DNA from: Rhizobium mesoamericanum STM3625
GTDB lineage: Bacteria > Pseudomonadota > Alphaproteobacteria > Rhizobiales > Rhizobiaceae
Assembly (NCBI RefSeq): GCF_000312665.1
Contig: NZ_HF536772.1
Span: 3,525,010 to 3,589,009, forward strand
Length of the DNA: 64,000 nt
Direction of reading: 5' to 3'
Position numbers and translations under genes: made by a program. Position 1 is the first letter of the stretch. Each line of letters starts with the position of its first letter. Shown here piece by piece: positions 9,985 to 18,698 of the stretch. The notes beneath the pieces were generated by a model. The model was not told the origin of the DNA and made no database searches. It saw only the letters and a list, made by a program, of their open reading frames with translations.

Positions 9985-10785
9985 ATGGCTCGCAATCAAT
10001 TTCGCATGTTCAGGTCGGCCGTTCCCGGCATCGAAGCGGTGGCAGCGGATAGCAACCAGAGCTTCGCGCGCCATACGCATGAGCAGTTCGGCATCGGACT
10101 GGTTTCGTCAGGTGCGCAAAAGTCCCTGAGCGGACGCGGCGTGGTCGAGGCGGGCGCCGGCGATATCATCACGGTCAATCCGAACGAAGTGCACGATGGC
10201 ACGCCGATCGGCGAGGGCAGGTCGTGGCGGATACTCTACTTCGATCCTGAGTTGATCGCCGCCAATGTTTCCGAGATCACGGAAGGGCGGCGATCGGCCG
10301 TCGAGATTTCTGATCCGGTGTTGCATGACAGGGCGATTGCGGCGCACTTCGAGGCAGCCTTTGCCCTCGTGACCAATGCGGAAGAGCATCAACTGAAACG
10401 TGATGAGACCCTTGTTGAGATCATTGCTCGTGTCGTTGCGCAGGTCGCGCCAAGCGAGGGACGGGCGGCTCCTCAATCCATCCTGACCGCAAAGGAGTTG
10501 ATCGACTGCGATCCGACAGCTGCGATATCGTTGTCCGATCTCGCCCGCGCAACCCGGCTCAGCCGGTTTCAGGTGTTGCGTGGCTTTGCCAAGGCGACCG
10601 GGATGACACCTCATGCCTATCTGATCCAGCGCCGCATCCATGTTGCACGGCGCTTGATTGCTGGTGGGCTGCCCCTGGCGGAAGCTGCCATCGCGAGCGG
10701 CTTCGTCGATCAAAGTCATATGACGCGGGTGTTCGTACGCAAGTACGGCGTCTCTCCACGCGCCTATGCGAAGGCGGTTGCCTGA
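9985..10785 (+). CDS. AraC family transcriptional regulator
   Basis: This 266-residue regulator has an N-terminal cupin-like sensor (about residues 20-100, including ARHTHEQFGIGLVSSG and GDIITVNPNEVHDG) and a C-terminal pair of helix-turn-helix motifs (about 165-262: SLSDLARATRLSRFQVLRGF and LAEAAIASGFVDQSHMTRVF..KYGVSPRAY). This is the AraC_binding/HTH_18 arrangement. It is followed 70 bases later by an EamA exporter on the same strand, a frequent pairing in which the regulator controls the exporter. The ligand cannot be read from sequence. Confidence 0.93.
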   Translation: MARNQFRMFRSAVPGIEAVAADSNQSFARHTHEQFGIGLVSSGAQKSLSGRGVVEAGAGDIITVNPNEVHDGTPIGEGRSWRILYFDPELIAANVSEITEGRRSAVEISDPVLHDRAIAAHFEAAFALVTNAEEHQLKRDETLVEIIARVVAQVAPSEGRAAPQSILTAKELIDCDPTAAISLSDLARATRLSRFQVLRGFAKATGMTPHAYLIQRRIHVARRLIAGGLPLAEAAIASGFVDQSHMTRVFVRKYGVSPRAYAKAVA

Positions 10786-10855
10786 CTGCGCCTGCAATTT
10801 CATACAAGATCGCCAGGCGTCTTTCGTCTTTCTTCTTAGCAAACAGGAGAAGACG

Positions 10856-11740
10856 ATGCAGCGACATTTGCAAGGTTACCTCTATCTGACCTTGGCGATG
10901 ATCACCGTCGGTAGCACGGTCATCGCGAGCCGGGTCATCGCATCAGGCATGCCGCCATTTACGGCGACAGCCCTGCGCTTCGCGGCAGCTTTTCCGTTGT
11001 TCTTGGTCTTGATGCGCGTGACCCGGACCAGTCTGCCAAACATACCCCTTCGCGACTGGATTATCCTTGTTATCCAAGCTGGTGCAGGTAGCGTTGGCTA
11101 CACAACCTTACTGATCTCTGGCCTGAGGCTGACTACGGCTACCGACGCGGGTGTCATCATCGGGACGCTGCCGGTCGTGGCTGGGGCGCTTTCCGTTGCT
11201 GTTCTCGGCGAGAGGCCGCATGCATCGATGGTATCGGCGATTGCGCTGGCGGCAACCGGCGTTTTCTTCATCGCTGTTTCGCCCGACGCCGGGAGTGGAT
11301 CCATGCTTGGAAACGCGCTGGTTTTCGGAGCCGTGATCTGCGAAAGCCTGTTCATCCTCCTGAACAAAAACCTCAGTGCGCCAATTCCGGCGCTGACGCA
11401 ATCGGCGTTGATGACGGGGATTGGTTTCATCGTGGCGATGGTCGCCGCCGCTCTCGTGGAGGGCGTGCCGGATGCACTCCCAGCGGAGGCAATGTCGGCG
11501 GTCATCTATTACGCACTGGTGCCGACGGTTGCCGGCTTCATTCTCTGGTATGCGGGAGCCGAGCGTGTGAGTGGCGCTGAGGCCTCGCTCTTTACGGCGG
11601 TGGCACCGGTCTCTGCGCTGTTGATGGCTTTCGTTGTCCTTGGTGAGCCGCTGTCCGGATACCAGATCGGCGGGGTCGGGTGCGTGCTGGCGGCTGTCCT
11701 TGGGCTTGGGTTGTTTCAACGTGCGGTGACGACCAAGTAG
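10856..11740 (+). CDS. EamA (DMT) family transporter
   Basis: The protein has 294 residues, ten predicted membrane helices and two EamA repeats (about 5-135 and 150-285). Glycine-rich segments and the conserved P-F-x-A-T-A-L-R-F pattern of the first repeat are present. Such proteins usually export amino acids or related metabolites. I chose 10856 because AGGAGA is 5-6 bases upstream; a longer frame from 10766 would overlap the AraC gene and lacks a ribosome site. Probably regulated by the neighbouring AraC protein. Confidence 0.92.
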   Translation: MQRHLQGYLYLTLAMITVGSTVIASRVIASGMPPFTATALRFAAAFPLFLVLMRVTRTSLPNIPLRDWIILVIQAGAGSVGYTTLLISGLRLTTATDAGVIIGTLPVVAGALSVAVLGERPHASMVSAIALAATGVFFIAVSPDAGSGSMLGNALVFGAVICESLFILLNKNLSAPIPALTQSALMTGIGFIVAMVAAALVEGVPDALPAEAMSAVIYYALVPTVAGFILWYAGAERVSGAEASLFTAVAPVSALLMAFVVLGEPLSGYQIGGVGCVLAAVLGLGLFQRAVTTK

Positions 11741-11881
11741 CGTTTGTGCTCAGCTATCGCTGCCGTATCCTGCCCGTCGGAGTTTGGAACTTTCTCGCAG
11801 CCTGCCGCACGAGCCGGCCACCGCTCCTGCAATTTGCCGCGGCGGCTCCTATATCTGTTTTCTGACTGAAAGGAGCTGCCG

Positions 11882-12259
11882 ATGTCCGCACAACCGATGA
11901 AGATACCCGGTCCCGATCATCCAATCACTGTCAGACCCAATCCCGCGCGCGTCGTCGTCAAGCTGGGCGGGCAGACCATTGCCGACAGTCGCAACGCACT
12001 AACGCTGAAGGAAGCGTCTTACCCTGCCGTGCAATACATACCGCGCAGTGATGTCGATATGTCACTTCTCACTCGAAGCGATCACCACACCTATTGCCCC
12101 TACAAGGGCGAAGCTTCGTATTTTGGCATATCGGGCGCTGACCGCTCCACCAATGCGGTCTGGACCTATGAAAGTCCGTATGCGGCCGTCCGTGAGATCG
12201 CCGAACATCTCGCATTCTACCCCGATCGGGTCGATTCCATCGAGGAATTGCCGGCGTAG
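11882..12259 (+). CDS. DUF427 domain-containing protein
   Basis: This 125-residue protein belongs to the DUF427 family. Recognisable elements are VVVKLGGQTIADSRNAL, YIPRSDVDM, the C-P-Y-K-G signature in HHTYCPYKGEASYF, and a closing AVWTYESPYAAVREIAEHLAFY. AAAGGAG precedes the ATG. The fold is a small beta-barrel; no function is established. It appears to be a single-gene unit. Confidence 0.9.
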   Translation: MSAQPMKIPGPDHPITVRPNPARVVVKLGGQTIADSRNALTLKEASYPAVQYIPRSDVDMSLLTRSDHHTYCPYKGEASYFGISGADRSTNAVWTYESPYAAVREIAEHLAFYPDRVDSIEELPA

Positions 12260-12376
12260 TTCCGGTCCACGTCAAGCGGCAGCAGTAGCTGAGAGCCGCT
12301 GGCGCCATCCCATCGCGCCTGTCGATCGAAATGTCTTGCTGCGCAAGCGTGGCATCTTCTGCAGAAAACAAGGACC

Positions 12377-12398
12377 GGTCCGGCAGGGAAACCGGACC
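12377..12398. repeat. Short inverted repeat downstream of DUF427 gene
   Basis: 7-bp arms GGTCCGG / CCGGACC around an 8-base loop. No T-run follows, so it may be a Rho-assisted end or simply secondary structure. Confidence 0.35.
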
Positions 12399-12451
12399 AG
12401 CCCCCGTAACTGATCGGAGGTCAATCGGATCAGAAAACGCAAAACTTGGGC

Positions 12452-12477
12452 GGCGCCCAGGGTTGATCCAGGGCGCC
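12452..12477 (-). terminator. Terminator of the porin gene
   Basis: Perfect 7-bp arms GGCGCCC / GGGCGCC with a 12-base loop begin just after the porin stop codon on the minus strand. A moderately T-rich stretch follows. Confidence 0.65.
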
Positions 12478-12488
12478 GGTATTTCGAC

Positions 12489-13514
12489 TTAGAACGCGCG
12501 CTGCAGGCGGAAGAAGCCCTTGGTCACGTCGTCGGCATCATCCGGATCGGTGTAGTCGACCGTTGCCTTGGCGTAGAGGTTGTCTGCTATCTGATAGTCG
12601 ACAGTGATGCCGACCTTCCAAGCATCGCCCAGACCGTCGAAGGAGTCGCCGTGGAAGGTGTTCAGATCAGGCACATAGTTGCCGAAGTACTGGGCCATTG
12701 GGGTGATGGTCCACTTGTCGGTTGCCTTGATCGCGTATTCGGCGGCAACGGTCCATTCCGACTGAGAGTAGTAGGAGTTCGGACCAGACGCGTAGACAGC
12801 TGCCAGGCCAAGCGTGCCAGGGCCGATATCAGCAAAGATCATGCCGCGGACAGCACCTTCTTCGTTGTCGGTGTCGTAACCGCCGATGAGCTGATAGCTG
12901 ACCACGCCGGCCTTACCGCCAACGCCGAGGGCAACGCCGACGTTGTTCGGGTTTTCGCCGGGCTTGAAGTAGCCGTCCTCCAGCTCGTCGACGCTGATGC
13001 CGGCGTAGAAGTCGCCGTTTTCGTACTGGTAGCGGATGGAGTTGTGCAGCGTTTCGAAGCTGGACAGAACATCCGGTTCGCCGGAAAGGTCGTCATCCCA
13101 CCATGAGTAGAACAGACCGGCGCGCAAGCCGGCGATGTCGATGTAGGCAGAGTCGAGCGTCGAGCTGGTCGAAGCGTTGTCGCCGTTGTTACGAAGAACG
13201 ATTACGCCGGTGAGCGGACCGTACTCGGTGTCGCTCTTGGCTGTGAACTGAACCTGAGCGCGCGTACGGGCATTCCAGTCCGAGGTACCCTTCTGATCCG
13301 GGCCGCCATAGACTTCGAAACGCAGGTAACCGCTGACCTTCAGGCAGGTTTCGGTGCCCGGGATGTAGAAGTATCCTGTACCGTACGCGTCGCAGACGCG
13401 GACGTATTCAACCGGCTCGGGTTCAGCTGCAACAATTGCGTCAGCAGCAAAGACCGGCGTGGACGCGGCAGCAAACGCTGCGGCGGAGGTCAACAAAGCC
13501 ATCCGTATGTTCAT
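12489..13514 (-). CDS. Outer membrane porin (alphaproteobacterial Porin_2 / RopA type)
   Basis: This 341-residue exported porin has a signal peptide of about 23 residues ending PVFAAD. The alphaproteobacterial Porin_2 signature follows: VRVCDAYGTGYFYIPGTETCLKVSGYLRFE, with two cysteines that normally pair. Alternating beta-strand patterning continues to a C-terminal phenylalanine (FRLQRAF), the outer membrane assembly signal. It forms passive channels. Highly expressed genes of this type often have long upstream regions, and here 488 bases separate it from the divergent LysR gene. Confidence 0.94.
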   Translation of the reverse strand: MNIRMALLTSAAAFAAASTPVFAADAIVAAEPEPVEYVRVCDAYGTGYFYIPGTETCLKVSGYLRFEVYGGPDQKGTSDWNARTRAQVQFTAKSDTEYGPLTGVIVLRNNGDNASTSSTLDSAYIDIAGLRAGLFYSWWDDDLSGEPDVLSSFETLHNSIRYQYENGDFYAGISVDELEDGYFKPGENPNNVGVALGVGGKAGVVSYQLIGGYDTDNEEGAVRGMIFADIGPGTLGLAAVYASGPNSYYSQSEWTVAAEYAIKATDKWTITPMAQYFGNYVPDLNTFHGDSFDGLGDAWKVGITVDYQIADNLYAKATVDYTDPDDADDVTKGFFRLQRAF

Positions 13515-14002
13515 TTAAAATCCATTTCCTTTTCGATTGAACAGCCGCCTCGGGAGTTGGGGCCGCTCCGATAGTTTGCCTTTCGGCTGGCGGATCAGCG
13601 AACCGCTGAAACCTTAATTTCATCCCTAATTAAATCTATCAATTCTCCCGGTACTGAAATCGCTTGTTGCGACGCTCGTTTGGCTCGTCGTGTGGTTTTT
13701 ATGTAACAAATTCAAATACTTATATGCAACACTACCCTGCGCCGCAACTCTGCGGGGGCAGCCGGTAGCCAGTCTCTGTGTTCGGAGGCTCGTAGGAGCG
13801 CGTCTGGCGCCATCGCCGTAATGGCGCCAAGGAAATTTCATCGCAGATAATCCCGCCGGCAGCTCGATTGAAGGGCAGGGATTGGAACGCAGTGTTCCAA
13901 ATTTGGAACGAAAACTTGTTCCGGACGGTTGGCATCCTCCCTCGGGAACGCTAAGCGATAGAAGTTGAAGGCCTATCGCGTTTTATCGAAAGAGGTACCC
14001 AG
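13515..14002. other. Divergent control region between porin and LysR genes
   Basis: 488 bases without a convincing gene. The porin-proximal part (13515-13740) is AT-richer than the surroundings and should hold the porin promoter and leader. The LysR-proximal part holds the GGAAC/GTTCC operator cluster described separately. Confidence 0.5.
13882..13922. promoter_or_regulatory. Clustered GGAAC/GTTCC palindromes upstream of the LysR gene
   Basis: Four half-sites alternate in 41 bases: TTGGAAC-N5-GTTCCAA (13882-13900), then TTGGAAC-N8-GTTCC (13903-13922). The middle two halves form a perfect 16-bp palindrome, GTTCCAAATTTGGAAC, at 13894-13909. This is a strong candidate multi-site operator about 80 bases before the LysR start, probably for LysR autoregulation. 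Confidence 0.7.
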
Positions 14003-15022
14003 ATGCTCAACGCAGAGGGTGTTTTCCAGGATCTTAACGATTTCGTCTATTTTGCCGCAGTTGTTCGCCACAATGGTTTTTCCGCCGCCGGTCGAGTGCT
14101 GAATATGCCGAAATCGAAGCTCAGCCGGCACATTACTGCGCTGGAGACACGGCTTGGTGTCCGGCTGCTGGAGCGAACGGTCAATCGGTTCCGGGTGACG
14201 GAGATCGGGCGCGCCTTCTACAATCACTGCGAAAACATGCTGCGTGAAGCAGATCGCGCGGCAAAGGCAATCAACGATGCAACAGGTGAGCCACAGGGGC
14301 TAATCCGCATGAGCATGCCTTCCGGGTTGCTGGAGGGCTCGCTTGGCGCCATGATCCCGGAGTTTCTCAATCGATACCCCAAGGTTCAGCTGCAGATACT
14401 CACCACGGATCGACGGGTCGACGTCATAGACGAGCGTCTCGATCTTGCACTTCGTGCGCAACTGATCGAGGAGACTGACTCCGAGCTGACGATGCGCGTG
14501 CTCAGCAAGGTGGATTTGATTCTTGTCGCCAACCAGAAGGTGGCGAGCTCACTGCCGTCGATTGCAGGCGTCGAGTGCCTTGCCGAGGCTCCAACGGTAT
14601 CGTTTGCTGGGCCCCTGACGGAGTGGCAAGACCTGGACGTGTGGGAATTCACCGGACCGGATGGCACCCGATACCGGCACCAGCACAAACCTCGCATGAG
14701 CTGCCGAAGTGTCTCGGCAGTGCTCGAGGCGATCTATGCCGGCGTCGGGGTGGGGCTTCTGCCGGACCATATCTGCGCAGAAGGCATACGCGACGGTCGG
14801 TTGGTGCGCCTTCTGCCAGATCACCAGATGTCGCAGGCAACAATCTATCTCGTCTTCACCGCATCGCGAGGATTGCCGACGGCAGTTCGGGCGCTTGTCG
14901 ATTTTCTGGTGGAACAGTTTCGTACGCTTCGCGTCACAACACAGTGCCAGAAGGCCGACCTAAAGGCGCAGCCAAGGGATCGGGCGCAGCTTGTCGAACT
15001 GTCTGCTCAGCCCGCCGCCTAG
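14003..15022 (+). CDS. LysR family transcriptional regulator
   Basis: This 339-residue LysR regulator has an N-terminal winged helix (about residues 8-67, FVYFAAVVRHNGFSAAGRVLNMPKSKLSRHI..LE..LGVRLLERT) and a periplasmic-binding-like effector domain (about 95-300). AGAGG precedes the ATG. The C-terminal ~35 residues extend past the usual LysR length. No metabolic target lies directly downstream; the next gene is a DUF1428 protein. The palindromic half-sites just upstream suggest self-control. Effector unknown. Confidence 0.93.
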   Translation: MLNAEGVFQDLNDFVYFAAVVRHNGFSAAGRVLNMPKSKLSRHITALETRLGVRLLERTVNRFRVTEIGRAFYNHCENMLREADRAAKAINDATGEPQGLIRMSMPSGLLEGSLGAMIPEFLNRYPKVQLQILTTDRRVDVIDERLDLALRAQLIEETDSELTMRVLSKVDLILVANQKVASSLPSIAGVECLAEAPTVSFAGPLTEWQDLDVWEFTGPDGTRYRHQHKPRMSCRSVSAVLEAIYAGVGVGLLPDHICAEGIRDGRLVRLLPDHQMSQATIYLVFTASRGLPTAVRALVDFLVEQFRTLRVTTQCQKADLKAQPRDRAQLVELSAQPAA

Positions 15023-15192
15023 ACATCATCGGGCGCAGCGACATCGATCTTCACCATCTGCAATCCTGAATGGAAGTTCAGGCAATTCACTTGCCTGTCG
15101 CCGATCCTGCCTAATCTTAATTCGCAGAGCGGTGTCGATCCAAGCCAACTTCCTTCGTCCTTGGACGTGCGACAACGCAAAAGGAGAACAAC

Positions 15193-15546
15193 ATGTCCTA
15201 TGTCGATGGGTTTGTCTTGGCCGTGCCGCAGAAGAACATCGAAGCGTACAAGGCCTTTTCCGCCACGACCGGCGCAATATGGAAGTCATACGGCGCCAAA
15301 GAATATGTGGAATGCATCGCTGACGACGTGCCGTATGGGGAACTGACCTCATTTCCGCGTGCCGTGCAGGCGACCGACGATGAAGTCGTCATCTTTTCCT
15401 GGATCGTCTATGATTCCCGTCAGGCGCGCGACGAGATCATGACGAAAGTGATGGCGGATCCTCGGCTTCAGGGCGACGAGTGGAAGTCGATCTTCGATGG
15501 GAAACGGATGATCTTTGGTGGGTTCGTTCCATTCCTGCAGCTTTGA
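15193..15546 (+). CDS. DUF1428 family protein
   Basis: A 117-residue protein of the DUF1428 family (dimeric alpha-beta barrel fold). It begins MSYVDGFVLAVPQKN and contains the family elements GAKEYVECIADDVP, VIFSWIVYDSRQARDEI and GKRMIFGGFVPFLQ at the C-terminus. AAAGGAG precedes the ATG. Members are small cytoplasmic proteins without a proven activity. Single-gene unit. Confidence 0.92.
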   Translation: MSYVDGFVLAVPQKNIEAYKAFSATTGAIWKSYGAKEYVECIADDVPYGELTSFPRAVQATDDEVVIFSWIVYDSRQARDEIMTKVMADPRLQGDEWKSIFDGKRMIFGGFVPFLQL

Positions 15547-15626
15547 GCGGTCAAGGAAACCTCCCGTTGACATAAGGGCAGCTCGGCGGCACGTCTCATC
15601 ATAGAGACGTGAGCGGAAGCGTGGCT

Positions 15627-16049
15627 ATGGCCCAGAAGATCATCAGCATTTCCACCAGAGGCCAGGGCCTCTACGAATTTACTGGCGAAGCGGTCTCCTT
15701 CGTTCGCGCCAACGGCGCGGGCGAAGGGCTGCTGACCGTTTTCGTGCGTCACACCTCATGCTCGCTGCTCATTCAAGAGAACGCCGATCCCGATGTTCGC
15801 ATCGACCTTGACGCATTCTTCCGGCGCTTGGTGCCACCAAGCTCCGATCCCTCGATGCGCTGGATCGTTCACACCACCGAGGGGCCCGACGATATGCCGG
15901 CGCACATCAAGGCTGCGCTGACGCAGGTTTCCATTGGTATCCCGGTTATCGGCGGTCGGCTCGCACTCGGAACGTGGCAGGGGATTTATCTGTTCGAACA
16001 TCGCGACCGACCGCATCGGCGCGAGATCGTGCTGCATCTTAGCGACTGA
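15627..16049 (+). CDS. YjbQ/UPF0047 family protein
   Basis: This 140-residue protein is of the UPF0047 (YjbQ) family, sometimes annotated as secondary thiamine-phosphate synthase because some members have a weak activity of that kind. Family signatures present are VRHTSCSLLIQENADPDV, then HTTEGPDDMPAHIK, then GTWQGIYLFEHRD. The histidines in these motifs form a metal-like site. A GTG six codons upstream (15609) is possible; I prefer the ATG because homologues start close to Q-K-I-I-S-I. True physiological role uncertain. Confidence 0.9.
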   Translation: MAQKIISISTRGQGLYEFTGEAVSFVRANGAGEGLLTVFVRHTSCSLLIQENADPDVRIDLDAFFRRLVPPSSDPSMRWIVHTTEGPDDMPAHIKAALTQVSIGIPVIGGRLALGTWQGIYLFEHRDRPHRREIVLHLSD

Positions 16050-16151
16050 ACCGGAACTGAATGGCCGGTTCGAAGATCATTCATTTTCAGAGGGTTATGG
16101 ACTGCACAATCCCGCACGGGAGATGCACGCAATCGTTTAGAGAGTAGTACC

Positions 16152-16454
16152 ATGACCCATTTCCTCGCCAAGGTTTCGTTTGCCGCCCTCATCGCATTGG
16201 CCTCAATCCCGTTTGCGGCACCGAATGCTTCGGCTTCCGAATGGGGACGTCCGCCGGTCGCAGGCGTCCAATATCGTGACGTGTATGGCTGCTTGCCCGT
16301 GCAGGCCGTTCGCAAGGCACGCTTTGCGGGGTTGCGCTATGCGCGCGTCACCAGCGTTACACCCCGGCGCGTCGTCGTTTCCGGCCGGAATTACCGGGGC
16401 TGGGACCAGATGGTCTTTGCAAACGGTCGTGGTTGCCCGCTGATCCGCCGGTAA
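16152..16454 (+). CDS. Secreted small hypothetical protein (paralogue 1)
   Basis: A 100-residue protein with a clear signal peptide (cleavage near NASAS-E, about residue 29). The mature domain has two cysteines and a C-terminal block RYARVTSVTPRRVVVSG, then QMVFANGRGCPLIRR. The same block recurs in the next gene, so the two are tandem paralogues, about 165 bases apart. Probably periplasmic, with a disulfide between the cysteine in YGCLPV and the one in GRGCPL. No known family recognised. Confidence 0.75.
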   Translation: MTHFLAKVSFAALIALASIPFAAPNASASEWGRPPVAGVQYRDVYGCLPVQAVRKARFAGLRYARVTSVTPRRVVVSGRNYRGWDQMVFANGRGCPLIRR

Positions 16455-16620
16455 ATTGTTTCATCCACACTGGCGCTCTCGCCTTGCCTTGGCCACGCCA
16501 TTTTCAGCCTGCTTTGTGCGAATCGCATATGAATGCGCAAATCCGGAAAGGTAACACTTGACCTTGCCGGCAAGAGTGTAACGGGGCGGGCCCCTTCCGT
16601 ACCCTGATGGAGAACTTTCG

Positions 16621-16971
16621 ATGATGCAATTTCTGGCCAAAGCCGGCCTTGCGACGCTGCTCGCTGTCGGCACGGTCGCCGGAGCGGTTGCACCGGCTTC
16701 CGCCCAGGTAGATGTCTACATTGGCAGCGATCGCCCGCCACCGCCTTCCGGCTATTATCGTCCCCCACCGCCTGACTATTATCGCCCGCCGCCGCGCATG
16801 CGTGGCTGCGATCCGCGTCTTGCCGAAGACATCGCGCGCGACTACGGATTCCGGCGTGCACGCGTGGTCGACGTTACGCCCCGTCGTGTGATCGTCGAGG
16901 GTTGGACGCGCCGTGGCGGGGATGAAATCAGCTTCGCCAACGTCCGGGGCTGCCCGGTCCTGCGCCGCTAA
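16621..16971 (+). CDS. Secreted small hypothetical protein with Pro/Tyr repeats (paralogue 2)
   Basis: A 116-residue exported protein with its signal peptide ending PASAQ. After it comes a proline/tyrosine repeat (about residues 38-60, units of YYRPPPP) and a C-terminal domain closely resembling paralogue 1: RRARVVDVTPRRVIVEGW, then ISFANVRGCPVLRR. Two cysteines are shared (GCDPRL and RGCPVL). The repeat is absent from paralogue 1, so the paralogues differ in a spacer that may contact the envelope. GGAGA precedes the tandem ATGs. Function unknown. Confidence 0.78.
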   Translation: MMQFLAKAGLATLLAVGTVAGAVAPASAQVDVYIGSDRPPPPSGYYRPPPPDYYRPPPRMRGCDPRLAEDIARDYGFRRARVVDVTPRRVIVEGWTRRGGDEISFANVRGCPVLRR

Positions 16972-16997
16972 CGGTCATTGCCAGATACTGAGCAATT

Positions 16998-17049
16998 GGA
17001 AACCGCTTTTGCCAACGTCTTTCGACTGCGGTGAAGGCGGTTTCTTTTT
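16998..17049 (+). terminator. Terminator after the secreted paralogue pair
   Basis: Arms GAAACCGC / GCGGTTTC enclose a long (about 30-base) loop and end in a T-run at 17045-17049. It lies between convergent genes and may act in both directions. Confidence 0.55.
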
Positions 17050-18034
17050 AGGCTTGAGAGACCACGTGCGAGGCGGCTTGAACCGGCCGCCCGACATCGC
17101 CGCTTTCCTCGGTCGAGGTCGCAAGCGGCGCCTGGTTGTCGGCCGAAACGACGGCCCGCGGCAGCGGCGTGCCGCGCTTCCTTTCACGAGCCAGCGTCAG
17201 CAGGCCCGAGCAGACGATGAGAACAATGCCGGCAGCCATCGGAAGGTCGATCGCATCGTCGAAGATCAGATATCCGAATGCGATTGCCCACAGCATCTGG
17301 CTGTACTGGGGAGGGGCGACCAGGTTTGCCGGCGCCAGACGGGCAGCGGTCATCAACAGCACGTTGCCGGCCGCGCCAAGCAGGCCGTAACTTGCGATGA
17401 ATAGCCACTGGCGCGGTGTTGGAACGACCATCTCGGACAGCATGAGGATGCCGCTGACGGCAATCGTGCCGAGCAGCGCGGCACCATATAGCGACAGGCG
17501 CTTTTCGGCTGGACCCATCTTGCGCATCACAACGATCGAGATCGCCGCGGCCAGACCACCGATTGCTGCCGCCAGATGACCAACCGAGAGTTCTCGGAAG
17601 CCCGGACGCAGGACGACCAGAACGCCGATGAAGCCGACGATTACGGCGGCCCAACGCTGCCAGCGCACGTCCTCCCCGAGGAAGATCACCGACAGAATGG
17701 TGACGAATGACGGCAGCAGGAACAGCAGACAGAAGGCCTCTGCCATCGGCAGCTTTGTGAATGTGATGATCGAGGCGATTGCTCCGATCGCACCGCAGGC
17801 GAACCTCAGTAGCCACAGAGCACGGTTCGTGCTCCTGACGATTTCAAGCCAGGAATCGTCGCGTCCCTTGATGAAGGGCAGGGCAGCGCAGCCAAAGAGC
17901 GCACCAATGAAGGCGATCTGATAGGCCGGCACGCCGCCATGCAGGATCTTGATCGATGCGTCGCTAAAGGCAAACACCGCATAGGCGCCAAATGCTACGA
18001 GAACACCGCGCAGTGCTGTAGAGGGGACTGTCAT
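17048..18034 (-). CDS. EamA (DMT) family transporter
   Basis: This 328-residue protein has ten predicted helices and two EamA repeats, starting GVLVAFGAYAVFAFSDASIK. The second repeat includes LYGAALLGTIAV and PPQYSQMLWAIAFGYLIF, typical of the drug/metabolite transporter superfamily (RhaT/SAM-transporter-like branch). Its C-terminal ~35 residues are hydrophilic. It is unrelated in detail to the EamA gene at 10856. Substrate not predictable. It runs opposite to its left neighbour and is not obviously in an operon. Confidence 0.9.
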   Translation of the reverse strand: MTVPSTALRGVLVAFGAYAVFAFSDASIKILHGGVPAYQIAFIGALFGCAALPFIKGRDDSWLEIVRSTNRALWLLRFACGAIGAIASIITFTKLPMAEAFCLLFLLPSFVTILSVIFLGEDVRWQRWAAVIVGFIGVLVVLRPGFRELSVGHLAAAIGGLAAAISIVVMRKMGPAEKRLSLYGAALLGTIAVSGILMLSEMVVPTPRQWLFIASYGLLGAAGNVLLMTAARLAPANLVAPPQYSQMLWAIAFGYLIFDDAIDLPMAAGIVLIVCSGLLTLARERKRGTPLPRAVVSADNQAPLATSTEESGDVGRPVQAASHVVSQA

Positions 18035-18149
18035 GAATAGGATTTGTCCGGAGGAGAGTCATTAAACTCTTACGGACTGCCGTTGGCAAAGCGAGAGCCG
18101 ATTGCGAATAGCAGCCATGCACAATCGCGGGCCCGGCTCTCACAGGGTC

Positions 18150-18635
18150 TCAGGTCGCATAGGCTTCCCGGGGGCTTTGCGACCGTCGCCGAAGGAAATC
18201 CACAAGCAGCTGTTGCTGTCCTTTCAGGATCTTTCGCTCAGCGTCATGCAGGGTGAACCACTCGGCTCGGTCCACTTCGGGAAATTCCGCCATTACGCCA
18301 GAGCGCGGCGGCCACTCCATACGAAAGCGATTGCTGGCGAGGGCCTCAAGATCGACGTCGGCCTCGACGGCCCAGGCAACAACGATCTTGCCGCCGGGTT
18401 GCTTGTATTCCCCGAGATAATGAAAGCTCCCTTCGACGTCGAGGCCCAGTTCTTCGCGGGCTTCACGTCTTGCCGCATCAAGTTCATCTTCATCCTCGTC
18501 GACGAGACCCTTGGGGATCGACCAGGCACCGATGTCCTTCTTTGCCCAGTAGGGGCCTCCGGGGTGAACCAGGAGAATCTCGTAGCCATCGTCCTTGAGG
18601 CGGTAAATCAGCAGGCCTGCACTTCGCTTCGCCAT
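18150..18635 (-). CDS. NUDIX hydrolase
   Basis: This 161-residue NUDIX protein has the full 23-residue box G-x5-E-x7-REAREELG visible as GLVDEDE...AARREAREELGL (about residues 46-68). It hydrolyses nucleoside-diphosphate-linked compounds. The start MAKRSAGLLIYR and the motif WSIPKGLVDE are typical of the branch resembling Ap4A/NTP hydrolases of rhizobia. AGAAGGA precedes the ATG. Substrate unknown. A separate small gene lies upstream in the same direction. Confidence 0.93.
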   Translation of the reverse strand: MAKRSAGLLIYRLKDDGYEILLVHPGGPYWAKKDIGAWSIPKGLVDEDEDELDAARREAREELGLDVEGSFHYLGEYKQPGGKIVVAWAVEADVDLEALASNRFRMEWPPRSGVMAEFPEVDRAEWFTLHDAERKILKGQQQLLVDFLRRRSQSPREAYAT

Positions 18636-18698
18636 ATCGACTGCATCCTTCTGTTTACAGGGGGATGCTGGGCGCAGGTCGCGCCCAGCATATTGTTT

